Origin: Thiodiazotropha sp040507225
GTDB lineage: Bacteria; Pseudomonadota; Gammaproteobacteria; Chromatiales; Chromatiaceae
Reading direction: 5' to 3'
Length of the DNA: 64,000 nt
NCBI GenBank assembly: GCA_040507225.1
Contig: JBEVVG010000001.1
Location: 1,922,001 to 1,986,000, forward strand
Position numbers and translations under genes: made by a program. The notes below the pieces were generated by a model, which did no database searches, was not told where the DNA came from, and was given only the letters and a program-made list of their open reading frames with translations. Shown here piece by piece: positions 42,288 to 51,144 of the stretch (position 1 is its first letter; each line of letters starts with the position of its first letter).

Positions 42288-44470
42288 GGCAGTCTCAGGG
42301 GGAGTTCGCGTAACCGGTGTCCGGTTGCGGCGAACACCGCATTGGCCACAGCCGGTGCAATCACCGGGGTGGCCGGCTCGCCAACCCCCGTTGGCGGGTT
42401 CGCCGAAGGCACGATATGCACCTCGACCGAGGGCATCCGATCAATACTCAGAACCCGGTAGTCATTGAAATTACCCTGCTCGACCCGCCCATCCCTGAAG
42501 GTGATGGCCTCTTCCAGTGCCGCCGAGAGACCAAAGCCCATGCCCCCTTCCATCTGCGCCTGCACCGCATCCGGATTGACCGCAATCCCGCAATCCACCG
42601 CGATCACCACCCGCTCGACATGAATCCGCCCACTGGACACCCCGACCTCGGCCACCTGGGCCACGCAGGTACCGAAAGATTCGTGCAGCGCGATACCCCG
42701 CCCGCGACCCGCCGGGAGAGGCCGTCCCCACCCCGCCTTGTCCGCGGCCAGATTGAGCACCGCCAAATGGCGCGGCTGATGCGCGAGCAACCGGCGCCGG
42801 TAGTCGAGTGGATCCCGGGCTGAACGGGCCGCCAGTTCATCAATGAAACTCTCCACCGCGAAGGCGGCGTGTGAGGCGCCCACGGAGCGCCACCAGAGCA
42901 CCGGTATCGGTAGTTCCGGCGAGTGCAGATCGACCCGGAAACTGGGGATCCGGTAGGGGAGATTCACGGCCCCTTCCACGGAAGTACGGTCCACCCCGTT
43001 GCGCACCATGTAGGATTCCAGGGGCGTGTGCTTGAGAATCGATTGTCCGACGATGCGCTGATCCCACACCCTGGGCAATCCGTCTTCACCCACAACCCCT
43101 TTGATGCGGTGCAGGTAGGCGGGCCGGTAGTATCCGCCACGGATGTCGTCCTCCCGGGTCCACATCAGCTTCAGCGGGGTTCCCGGCTCGAGTGCCCGTG
43201 CGATACTCACCGCTTCCAACAGGTAGTCCCCCGCCGGGTTGGCGCGACGGCCGAAGGAGCCCCCTGCGTAGAGCATGTGGATGCGCACCTGGTCCATAGA
43301 TATACCCAACATCTCGGCCAGCATGCGCTGATCCCGTGTCTGGGACTGTTCAGCATTCCAGATTTCACAACCGTTCTCATCCAGCCGCACCACACAGTCC
43401 AGGGGCTCCATGGCGGCGTGAGCAAGAAAGGGTACCTGGTACTCCACCTCCAGGATCTGTGCGGCATCCCGTAACGCAGCATCCACGTCTCCCTGTTCAC
43501 GGGCCACCACCCCGGTGCTGGCCGCCAGTTTGCGGTAGTGTTCGAAGATCTGTCCGGAACTCTCCGAGAAGGCTTCGTACTCATCCCAGACGATGGACAA
43601 CGCATCCCGTCCCTGCTGCGCACTCCAGAAATCATCCGCGACCACCGCTACCCCGCTGGACAGCTCCACCACCTGACGCACGCCATTGAGCGCCAGGGTC
43701 CGCTCAGCATCCACCAGCAGCACCCGGGCGCCAAAGCGGGGCGGATGCCGCACCACCGCCGTGAGCATTCCGGGCAGACGCAGATCCTGGGTGAAGATCG
43801 CCTGCCCGGTGAGTTTTTCCGGGGTATCCGTACGCGGCACCGACCTGCCGATCAGCCTGAAATCCCCGGGGTCCTTGAGATGCACCCGCTGCGGCAGGGG
43901 TTCCCCACCAGCCAACCGGGCCAGGGCGCCGAAAGGCTGTTTCTGACCACTGGGTGGGTGATGCAGAACTCCGGCACTGACTTCGATCTCCCGGGGATCC
44001 ACCTGCCACTGACGTGCCGCCGCGCTGATCAGCATCTGCCGCGCGCTCGCGCCGGCCCTGCGCATCTGCTCCCAGGCATTGGCGATCGAGTTGCTGCCAC
44101 CGGTTCCCTGAATGCCACCCCAGGCCAGATTGCTGTAACGCTGCGGATCGGCCGGCGCCGCTTCGACCCGCACCTGCTGCCAATCCGCATCCAGCTCTTC
44201 CGCCACCAGCATCGCGAGTCCGGTGAAAATCCCCTGCCCCATCTCCAGGTGCTTGGATATCACGGTAACCTGGCCCCCGGGATCGATATTCAGGAAGGCA
44301 TTGGCCTGCCATTCCCCGGACGCATCCACCTTAGGATATCCCGCATAGCCGGAATTCCGGGCATCGCGGCAGCCCATGGGAAGAATCCCCAGGGTCAACC
44401 CCGTGAGGGTCAGGCCTCCGGCCAGCAGAAGCCGGCGGCGGCTCAGGTTGCAAACCGCGGCGGCTTTCAT
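42284..44470 (-). CDS. Large molybdopterin subunit of an isoquinoline-1-oxidoreductase-type enzyme
   Basis: The 728-residue product begins with a Tat leader (LSRRRLLLAGG) and matches the IorB branch of the xanthine-oxidase family: a GQAIFTQDLRLPGML-like first Moco domain, IWNAEQSQTRDQRML near 370, and the C-terminal PTGVGEPATP that carries the catalytic Glu. It is single-chain with swapped domain order compared with XdhB. The start at 44470 overlaps the small-subunit stop. Substrate is unknown: IorAB relatives hydroxylate N-heterocycles or oxidise aldehydes. Because of the Tat leader, the site is expected to be periplasmic. Confidence 0.92.
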   Translation of the reverse strand: MKAAAVCNLSRRRLLLAGGLTLTGLTLGILPMGCRDARNSGYAGYPKVDASGEWQANAFLNIDPGGQVTVISKHLEMGQGIFTGLAMLVAEELDADWQQVRVEAAPADPQRYSNLAWGGIQGTGGSNSIANAWEQMRRAGASARQMLISAAARQWQVDPREIEVSAGVLHHPPSGQKQPFGALARLAGGEPLPQRVHLKDPGDFRLIGRSVPRTDTPEKLTGQAIFTQDLRLPGMLTAVVRHPPRFGARVLLVDAERTLALNGVRQVVELSSGVAVVADDFWSAQQGRDALSIVWDEYEAFSESSGQIFEHYRKLAASTGVVAREQGDVDAALRDAAQILEVEYQVPFLAHAAMEPLDCVVRLDENGCEIWNAEQSQTRDQRMLAEMLGISMDQVRIHMLYAGGSFGRRANPAGDYLLEAVSIARALEPGTPLKLMWTREDDIRGGYYRPAYLHRIKGVVGEDGLPRVWDQRIVGQSILKHTPLESYMVRNGVDRTSVEGAVNLPYRIPSFRVDLHSPELPIPVLWWRSVGASHAAFAVESFIDELAARSARDPLDYRRRLLAHQPRHLAVLNLAADKAGWGRPLPAGRGRGIALHESFGTCVAQVAEVGVSSGRIHVERVVIAVDCGIAVNPDAVQAQMEGGMGFGLSAALEEAITFRDGRVEQGNFNDYRVLSIDRMPSVEVHIVPSANPPTGVGEPATPVIAPAVANAVFAATGHRLRELPLRLP

Positions 44471-44934
44471 GGAAAGTCCCCCTGCAGCAGGGTGGCGGCC
44501 CGGTGGATTGCCTGGCGGATACGGGCATAGGTTGCGCAGCGACATAGGTTGCCACTCATGGCGGCGTCGATCTGATCGTCCGTGGGCTGCGGGACCTCAC
44601 TCAGGAGTGCTGCGGCAGTCAGCAGTTGTCCGGACTGGCAGAAACCGCACTGAACCACTTCCAGCTCCCGCCAGGCCGCCCGGACCGCCTGCCCTGTGGG
44701 GCCATCCAGGCCCTCGATGGTGGTGATGCGTTTACCCTCGGCCGCGGCCAGAGGAATCTGACAGGCCCGAGCAGGAACCCCTTGCAGGTAAACCGTACAG
44801 CTTCCGCAGCGGCCTATGCCGCAGCCGTATTTGGTACCGGTCAATCCCAGATGGTCCCGAATGACCCACAGCAGGGGTATCTGCGGGTCCAGATCCACCG
44901 AGTGCGTGACGTCGTTCACGATCAGCTGTATCAC
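44467..44934 (-). CDS. [2Fe-2S] subunit of the IorAB-type molybdoenzyme
   Basis: The 155-residue product has an N-terminal plant-type [2Fe-2S] domain (GCGIGRCGSCTVYLQG) and a C-terminal four-helix [2Fe-2S] domain (QCGFCQSGQLLTA and NLCRCATYARIRQAI). It passes electrons from the Mo site. It is the first gene of the operon iorA-iorB-xdhC-mocA, where all three junctions overlap by four bases. Upstream (44945) lies CTAGGGCCTGTTAATG, similar to a motif near 22552. Confidence 0.94.
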   Translation of the reverse strand: MIQLIVNDVTHSVDLDPQIPLLWVIRDHLGLTGTKYGCGIGRCGSCTVYLQGVPARACQIPLAAAEGKRITTIEGLDGPTGQAVRAAWRELEVVQCGFCQSGQLLTAAALLSEVPQPTDDQIDAAMSGNLCRCATYARIRQAIHRAATLLQGDFP

Positions 44935-45079
44935 TCGCTGTCTCCTAGGGCCTGTTAATGGACTTCATGCCGCGTAACCTCAGGGTACCTGATCATGAAC
45001 GGTTCTGCTGCGCCGGACAATGCTGTCGACTGCGCCATCCAACGCCCCCCGGGACTCCAGTCCCTGCGTTCATGGCCTG

Positions 45080-46249
45080 CTATTCGAACAGCAGAAACCA
45101 GGCATAAGCCGCTATGAACGCAGGGATGGCACTGTAGAGCGTGGCCACCAGGGCCGCCTTGGGCGCAACCGCAAGCGCGGGAAACAGCGCGTCCCCATCA
45201 TTGGCGATGGCATTACCCAACTGCGCGGAGAACGGCAGCGTACCGCTGAGATGCAGCGACGTCACCACGATCTGCGGACCGCACCCCGGGACGAACCCGA
45301 CCAGGATCGCAACCGCCGGCAACAAGGGTCCCCAGATCGACAGGGCGTCCGCAACATCGACCCCGAGTCCGGCGATCAGCAGTTCATACCCAATGAACGC
45401 AAAGATGACCCAGCTGCTGACGAAATTGGTGTCGTTGACAACCCGTTGCAGCGGCGTTGCCTTGGCACCACAGGTCGCGTCCTGGCAGGCGGGGCTCTCA
45501 GCACCCTCACCCACCCACATCCACAGGGACAGGAGTGCCCCGACCACGCCGATGATCAAGCCGGGTGAGCCGGGCACTGCGTCATCGACGTCAATCTGGA
45601 ACGCCCCCAGGATACCGAGCAGAATGCCCGGCACCATCAAGGCCACCCAAATGCGTTCGCGGATCCGCCAGGCACCCGGTTTCCAGGATGCGGCTTGCGC
45701 CGCAGCCACGCCCGGTGTTCGCGCGGGGCGCAGGTATTCGGGGCCATGCAGGGCGTCCACGGCGTAGCCGCTGAGCAATCCCATCACCGCGCTCACCGAG
45801 AGCACGGTCAACGCAGTGACCGGGGCCTGAGCCAGGAGCAGAAACATGGCGTCGCCCATGGTCGCAACCAGGGTGGCTACCACGCCACCGAAACTCAGGT
45901 GCCCCCGGGTGAACTGGGTGACCGCGATGATGGCCCCGCCGCATCCGGGGAAGGATCCGAGCAGGATGCCGGCGGGTACATGCCAGCGCTGATGACGATT
46001 CAGCCAGTGCGTCAGATCGAAGCCGAAGCCACGTTCCACGACCAGCAGCAGGGCAATCGTGCCGGCAACGAAGACACTCACCGCGAGGTAGGCATCCGCC
46101 AGGGCCTGCGTGGCAATCTCCAGACCATCAGGAACAGAGACCACGGCAACGCTGAAAAGTGCAACCACTGAGGCGCGTCGGGTGGACGGATCAAAGCGCA
46201 AACCACGGTTGCTGTTTCGCTGCTGGATGGCTTGAATCAAGGCTGTCAT
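45080..46249 (-). CDS. Putative 10-TM metal exporter (ArsP_2/DUF2899 family)
   Basis: The 389-residue product has about ten membrane helices in two similar halves, each with a Pro-Gly-Cys-Gly motif: GSFPGCGGAIIAVTQF near 97 and GFVPGCGPQIVVTSL near 313. A central soluble loop contains two cysteines (PACQDATCGAKA). These features fit the Pfam group described as a putative 10TM heavy-metal exporter; the cargo is unknown. The gene is transcribed leftward and preceded by an AT-rich palindrome at 46312-46327, possibly a metal-sensor site. Confidence 0.85.
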   Translation of the reverse strand: MTALIQAIQQRNSNRGLRFDPSTRRASVVALFSVAVVSVPDGLEIATQALADAYLAVSVFVAGTIALLLVVERGFGFDLTHWLNRHQRWHVPAGILLGSFPGCGGAIIAVTQFTRGHLSFGGVVATLVATMGDAMFLLLAQAPVTALTVLSVSAVMGLLSGYAVDALHGPEYLRPARTPGVAAAQAASWKPGAWRIRERIWVALMVPGILLGILGAFQIDVDDAVPGSPGLIIGVVGALLSLWMWVGEGAESPACQDATCGAKATPLQRVVNDTNFVSSWVIFAFIGYELLIAGLGVDVADALSIWGPLLPAVAILVGFVPGCGPQIVVTSLHLSGTLPFSAQLGNAIANDGDALFPALAVAPKAALVATLYSAIPAFIAAYAWFLLFE

Positions 46250-46311
46250 GGATGCTCACCTGTCTGAGAAAATACCCTTTCTGAGGTCAGGTTAGCGCAG
46301 CCTGATCGATA

Positions 46312-46327
46312 TATAAATTCGTTTATA
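46312..46327 (-). promoter_or_regulatory. AT-rich palindrome upstream of the ArsP_2-like exporter gene
   Basis: TATAAA-TTCG-TTTATA is a perfect 6-bp inverted repeat around four bases, 63-78 bases before the start codon, in an AT-rich stretch. ArsR/SmtB and similar metal regulators use sites of this kind; the link here is inference. Confidence 0.45.
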
Positions 46328-46464
46328 ATTAAGTTAATGATAGGTTTTATCGATTTTTTGCAGTCGCCTGGCAGCCTTCCCCGATCGCCGGTCAGCACGC
46401 CCGTCAGTCGCGCATCTCTGGCCTTGGCGGCATGAATTGTTTATATTCCCGCCCGCAATCACGC

Positions 46465-46740
46465 GTCAGGTGACCCCAGGGGCTTTGTCCTGGGGTTGAA
46501 ACGGGAAGCCGGTGCGCCCCGTATCTGCATCGTTGACCCGCTGGAAAATCACCGGGTTCGATCAGGATACGCGCGCAAATCCGGCACTGCCCCCGCAACG
46601 GTAATCGAGTCAGGATGAATCACATGGCCACTGCGCCCAGGCGTGGGAAGGCGATTGATCCGTCCCGGAAACGGCCCGCATGCTGCATCCTGCAGCCCCG
46701 CGGCCCAACCGGGAGCCCGTAAGTCCGGAGACCGGCCTTT
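46465..46740 (+). ncRNA. Cobalamin riboswitch with hairpin inserted in L4
   Basis: The region carries GGGAAGCCGGT (46503-46513), the core CCGGCACTGCCCCCGCAACGG (46581-46601), GCCACTG..GTGGGAAGGC and the B12 box AGTCCGGAGACCGGCC at 46722-46737. It lies upstream of btuB, and so should turn it off when cobalamin is plentiful. P4 (GCCGG 46508-46512 with CCGGC 46581-46585) normally closes a loop of about seven bases; here about 68 bases lie between, forming GCGC, GTATC, ATCG and CCCG steps paired to CGGG, CGAT, GATAC and GCGC (46514-46574). The rest looks like a class I switch. Confidence 0.93.
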
Positions 46741-46863
46741 CGCAACACAGTCGGCGTTGTGCAGGGCAATGATTCACTGGACCTATCAGCGTCCTCATCT
46801 GCACTCTTTTCAACGCCCCCACCCTTGTTCGCATGCGGGTGTGCATGGCGAAGGAAAGAACCC

Positions 46864-48687
46864 ATGAAATTGAAAATCTCTCTGGCCGGAACCTCGGTAC
46901 TGGCCCTGTGTATGCCGCTGCATGCAGCGGAGCAACTCAACCCCATCGTGGTCACCGCCACGCGGACTGCGGAAACGGTGAATGAAAGTCTCGCACCGGT
47001 GACGATACTCACCCACGAGGATCTCGTCCGACGTCAGGTGCAATCCCTGCAGGACGCCCTGCGCACCACCCCAGGCCTGACCCTGGTGAATAACGGCGGC
47101 CCGGGGAAAGCCACGTCGGTACTGCTGCGCGGTGCAGAATCCGACCATCTGCTGGTACTCATTGACGGAATCAAGATCGGTTCCGCCAGCCTGGGCACCA
47201 GCGCCTTTCAGGACATTCCCGTCGAACAGATCGAACGCATCGAAATCGTACGCGGTCCGCGTTCCAGCCTGTATGGCTCGGAAGCCATCAGCGGCGTGAT
47301 CCAGATCTTCACCCGCCGCGGAGGCGGCGAGACCCGCGCCGATCTCAACCTCGATCTCGGCAGCGCGAAGAGCCAGGGCGCCTCGGCGGCCCTGTCGGGA
47401 GGCGGCGATCGCGCCAGCTACAGTATCAGTGGGGCCTACTCGGACACCGATGGCATCGACGCCTGCCGGGGCCAGCCCGGTGCGGACGGAGGCGGCTGTT
47501 TCACCGTGGAACCTGATCGCGACGGTTATCGTAACGACTCCCTGTCGCTGCAGGCGGGGTACCGGTTTGATCTGCCTCTGGAGATCGAACTGCATGCCCT
47601 GCGCAGCACCGCTGAGAACGAGTATGACGGCGTCTTTGTCAACGAATCCGAGGTACTTCAGCAGGTGCTCAGCGGTCAGCTGCGGTACCTACCTGAGAAA
47701 GGCTGGGGCATGACGCTCTCTGCGGGACGCAGCTGGGACGGTCTGGACAGCTTCAAGGACGGCCAATTCCAGTCCCGTTTCGATACCCGGCGGGACAGTC
47801 TGTCTCTGCAGGGAGACTACCTGCTGCAGGAGGATCATCAGTTCACCCTGGGATACGACTACGAACGGGAACAACTCGACAGCAACGTAGAGTATACCCA
47901 TACGGAGCGGGACAACCGGGGGGTGTTCGTGCAGTATCAGGGGCGCCTCGCAGACCAGGATCTGCAACTCTCGCTGCGACGTGATGAACCGCAACGCTTC
48001 GATGCCCACAGCACCGGCAATATTGCCTGGGGTATGACCTGGGCAGGCGGCGTTCGCACCACCGTGGCCTACGGCACCGCCTTCAAGGCGCCCACCTTCA
48101 ACGATCTTTACTATCCCTTTTTCGGCAACCCGGACCTGGAACCGGAAACCTCGCAAACCCTGGAATTCGGCCTCAGCGGCCTGGTCCTCGAGGGTCAGTG
48201 GTCAGTCAACCTGTTCCGTACCGATATCGACCAGATGATCGGCTTTGACGCCACCTACACGCCGTCGAATATCGACCAGGCACGTATCAACGGGCTCGAA
48301 ATGGTATTCAACACCCGCTACGGCGATTGGCTGTTCGACAGTAACCTGACACTGCTCGATCCCCGCATTCGTTCCGCTGGGGAAAACCACAACAACCTGC
48401 TGCCGCGGCGTGCCCGTCGCTCCCTCAGCCTGGACCTTGACCGCAGGTTCGGTCGATACTCCCTGGGATTGGGATTCATCGCCGAAGGCCGGCGCTACGA
48501 TGATCTGGACAACCAGGTCGAGTTGGGCGGGTATGGCCTGCTGGATCTGCGCGGCGGTTACCAGATGGGTAAGTCCTGGCGACTCCAGGGACGGGTGGAG
48601 AATCTCACCGACAAGTCCTATGAAACAGCGGCCTGGTACAACCAACCCGGGCGCAGCTACTATCTGAGCCTGCACTACGGCACCTGA
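46864..48687 (+). CDS. btuB: TonB-dependent vitamin B12 receptor BtuB
   Basis: The 607-residue product has a signal peptide (residues 1-20, ends LHAAE), a TonB box NPIVVTATR at the mature N-terminus, a plug domain (about 28-145; ALRTTPGLTLVNNGG, LLRGAESDHLLVLIDGIKI, IEIVRGPRSSLYGSEAISGVI) and a 22-strand barrel ending in YYLSLHYGT. It is controlled by the riboswitch just upstream. The start at 46864 follows AAGGAAAG; the longer open frame runs into the riboswitch and is rejected. Confidence 0.96.
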   Translation: MKLKISLAGTSVLALCMPLHAAEQLNPIVVTATRTAETVNESLAPVTILTHEDLVRRQVQSLQDALRTTPGLTLVNNGGPGKATSVLLRGAESDHLLVLIDGIKIGSASLGTSAFQDIPVEQIERIEIVRGPRSSLYGSEAISGVIQIFTRRGGGETRADLNLDLGSAKSQGASAALSGGGDRASYSISGAYSDTDGIDACRGQPGADGGGCFTVEPDRDGYRNDSLSLQAGYRFDLPLEIELHALRSTAENEYDGVFVNESEVLQQVLSGQLRYLPEKGWGMTLSAGRSWDGLDSFKDGQFQSRFDTRRDSLSLQGDYLLQEDHQFTLGYDYEREQLDSNVEYTHTERDNRGVFVQYQGRLADQDLQLSLRRDEPQRFDAHSTGNIAWGMTWAGGVRTTVAYGTAFKAPTFNDLYYPFFGNPDLEPETSQTLEFGLSGLVLEGQWSVNLFRTDIDQMIGFDATYTPSNIDQARINGLEMVFNTRYGDWLFDSNLTLLDPRIRSAGENHNNLLPRRARRSLSLDLDRRFGRYSLGLGFIAEGRRYDDLDNQVELGGYGLLDLRGGYQMGKSWRLQGRVENLTDKSYETAAWYNQPGRSYYLSLHYGT

Positions 48688-48813
48688 GCGGGCCTGTGTA
48701 CGGCCGCAAAGCCCCGTCGGAAAGCCCGCCAGGGCGAGCCTGTGAAATGTATTTTTCAGGTCTCGTGTGGTAGCTTGGAAGTCATTTTTATCTTTAAGAA
48801 GCCGCGCTAAAAG

Positions 48814-48869
48814 CCGCTAACACCAATCAAACGGCGTCAGATACTTCGAAAGACGCCATGGTGTAGCGG
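48814..48869 (+). ncRNA. Nested-stem leader element candidate
   Basis: CCGCTAACACCA (48814-48825) pairs with TGGTGTAGCGG (48859-48869) with one bulge; inside it GGCGTC (48833-48838) pairs with GACGCC (48852-48857). The two stems stack with a 7-base bulge on one side. It ends 51 bases before the RpfC-like start. I do not recognise it as a known riboswitch class. Confidence 0.4.
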
Positions 48870-48919
48870 TTTCTCTGCTTCCAAGAACGGGCGGCAGGAT
48901 GCCATGGCAGGCGTGATTC

Positions 48920-50794
48920 ATGACAGAACATTTAACAAAAATTCTTCACAAACCAATGATCCGTGGGCTCAGTGGCGCCGCGCGTCATGAATACCAGCAA
49001 AGCATCCGGCGGTTTCTGTTCGCACTCGCGATCAGTGCGGTTTTCTTCATAACCCATCAGCTGGACCCAACGCCCGGGCTTACCCACGCGCTGACCCTGT
49101 CAATCGGCTATGCCAGTCTTTCTCTGCTGTTGCTGCTCTCCCTGGTTTATCACAAACGCGGCTCGCACAGCCGAAGAGTACTGACCCTGTTGGGCGACCA
49201 GGGTGTTACCTGCCTCGCCATGCACAGTCTCGGCGAAGCCGGTACTCCGCTGGTGAGCGTATTGTTCCTGATTACCCTGGGTTACGGGGTACGCTACGGC
49301 GCCCGCTATCTGCTTCTCGGAACCCTGATCTCGTCCAGCGGTCTCCTGAGTCTGACCCTGTTCAGCCCCTTTCTCAGCAGCCATCCCCTGATCGGTGCCA
49401 GTCTGATCGTGATTAACCTGAGCGTGTCCCTGTTCGTCTCGCGCCTGCTCAGATCCCGCCAGCCCCCCGACTCCCCGGATGCAACGATTTTGCAGCCCCC
49501 CGATATCCCGGCCAGCGCTCCACCCAAGGATACTCAGGCTGTCGTCGCCCCGTCGCCCGCTGCTGAAGCGGATCGGCATCAGGCCCTGATCATGACTGAG
49601 AGCCTGAGTCAGTACCAGAAGCTGGAAAAGCAGTTGAAAGTCTGGGACATCGGCTGCGAGGCGATCAGCTCCCCCCAAGCACTGAATCAGGCAATCTCAG
49701 CCCAATCGCCGACGCTCATTCTGGTTGATCTGCAACATCTGCATGAGCCCCGCGCCCAGCTGCTGATCAGTTCGAATCTTGCCCGGAGGACAAAAACCCC
49801 GTTCATCCTGCTCGATGGCCGTAACATCCCCACCCCCCCGGACAGGCTGCCCGACCATGATGCCTTCATCCAGGACCCGGATGATCAGCGTGCACTGTTC
49901 AATGTCATCCACCATGCCATCAACCGCACCGAGCTGCCGGTCGGGGTTCCCTCCCTGCACCAGCGACAATCTCTGAAGGAGACGAAAAAACCCTGCATCC
50001 TGGTGGCTGATGCGCACTCGGTTACCCGTCGGGTTCTGCAAGAAGCCCTCGGCAAATCCGCTTTCGAGGTGGTCGTAACCGATACCGGCGAATCCGCCAT
50101 GGAGGCGTTTGACACGAATGATATCGATCTGGCCATCCTGGGCAGGAATCTCCCCGGGCTGGATGGGCTGGAGGTGATGCGGGAATTTCGCATGGGCTAC
50201 GGCCTGATCAGAAAGATCCCCTTTATCATCCTCACCCCTCAGATCAGCAAAGCTGCCGAGGCCGAATGCCGATCCGCGGGCGCCGACCGGATTCATCAAA
50301 CGCCACTGATCATCGACGAATTGCTGGGCAGTGTCAGCCAGCTGCTGGATGCCTCCTCGGCTGACCGCACCGCGAAACCGAGGGGACCGGTCCAGCCAAC
50401 TCGGTTCGCTGCGGTGCATCCCCAGTGCGTGGAACGCGACACCCTGGACATGCTCAGTCGGCTGAGCGAACGGGAGGACTTCTTCGAGGAACTGGTGAAC
50501 AATTTCCTGGATGATATCCATGCCTGCGCCACCCGGATCAAGCGCGCACTGGAGGCAAACAACACGGAGCAATTCCGGGACGAAGTGCATGCAATAAAGG
50601 GCGCGGCGAGCAGCATTGGCGCGAATCATCTGCTCAACAAATCCATCCAGTTGTATCGGCTCACCGGCCAGGAGATCCGCCAGCAGGGCGAGCGCCGTCT
50701 GGATGAACTCAACCAGTCGATCGAAGACACCCGGCACGCACTGGAGGATTACATCCGGGAACACAACCTGGATATCAGGATTCGATCACGCTAA
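48920..50794 (+). CDS. RpfC-like membrane protein with degenerate receivers and Hpt but no kinase core
   Basis: The 624-residue product has an N-terminal five-helix membrane domain (about 30-180) preceded by SAARHEYQQSIRRFLFAL, which resembles the DSF-sensing input of RpfC. The HisKA and HATPase domains that should follow are absent. After a Pro-rich linker come a degenerate receiver near 225-330 (LILVDLQH), a second receiver near 355-475 where the phosphoacceptor position reads LAILGRNLPG (Gly instead of Asp), and an Hpt domain near 515-615 with phosphorylatable His in DEVHAIKGAA. It may be a phosphotransfer or scaffold protein. Confidence 0.85.
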   Translation: MTEHLTKILHKPMIRGLSGAARHEYQQSIRRFLFALAISAVFFITHQLDPTPGLTHALTLSIGYASLSLLLLLSLVYHKRGSHSRRVLTLLGDQGVTCLAMHSLGEAGTPLVSVLFLITLGYGVRYGARYLLLGTLISSSGLLSLTLFSPFLSSHPLIGASLIVINLSVSLFVSRLLRSRQPPDSPDATILQPPDIPASAPPKDTQAVVAPSPAAEADRHQALIMTESLSQYQKLEKQLKVWDIGCEAISSPQALNQAISAQSPTLILVDLQHLHEPRAQLLISSNLARRTKTPFILLDGRNIPTPPDRLPDHDAFIQDPDDQRALFNVIHHAINRTELPVGVPSLHQRQSLKETKKPCILVADAHSVTRRVLQEALGKSAFEVVVTDTGESAMEAFDTNDIDLAILGRNLPGLDGLEVMREFRMGYGLIRKIPFIILTPQISKAAEAECRSAGADRIHQTPLIIDELLGSVSQLLDASSADRTAKPRGPVQPTRFAAVHPQCVERDTLDMLSRLSEREDFFEELVNNFLDDIHACATRIKRALEANNTEQFRDEVHAIKGAASSIGANHLLNKSIQLYRLTGQEIRQQGERRLDELNQSIEDTRHALEDYIREHNLDIRIRSR

Positions 50795-50903
50795 CCCGGT
50801 GGCCAAAACAGCACCAGCCCTTGACGAATCCCTGCTATGGGACCAGCCTTATGAGTGTGTCCTGAGTAAAAATCTCGTAACCCTGATCAGGAGTGGGAGT
50901 TTC

Positions 50904-51092
50904 ATGAAAGTATTGCCAATCTCCGTATTCACCCTGTCCGCATGCTATGCAAACCTCGCACACGCCCACGCGGGCCCTGCAACCGCCGGACACCTGTTGG
51001 AACACCTCGTATTCGCTCTGGCGCTGGGTCTCCCGGCGATCCTGCTACTAAGGCATTTCCTGCCCCGCTGGCTCGGCCAGCGCAAAGACTGA
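50904..51092 (+). CDS. Small membrane protein with His-rich N-terminus
   Basis: The 62-residue product starts at 50904, a few bases after GGGAG. It has a signal-like helix (LPISVFTLSACYANLAHAHA), a short loop with GPATAGHLLEHL and one membrane helix (VFALALGLPAILLLRHFLP). His residues occur at 22, 24, 32 and 36 among others. It is probably exported or membrane-anchored. I do not recognise the family. It follows the RpfC-like gene and ends at a terminator. Confidence 0.65.
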   Translation: MKVLPISVFTLSACYANLAHAHAGPATAGHLLEHLVFALALGLPAILLLRHFLPRWLGQRKD

Positions 51093-51144
51093 CGTCCTCA
51101 GCGCCCAGATTTCCATACCAAGCGCCTGTCAGCACTGACACAGG

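Noticed and set aside
48814..48869. Possible integron attC-like site
   Set aside because: The imperfect palindrome lacks the RYYYAAC and GTTRRRY ends in the right place and no integrase or cassette array is nearby.
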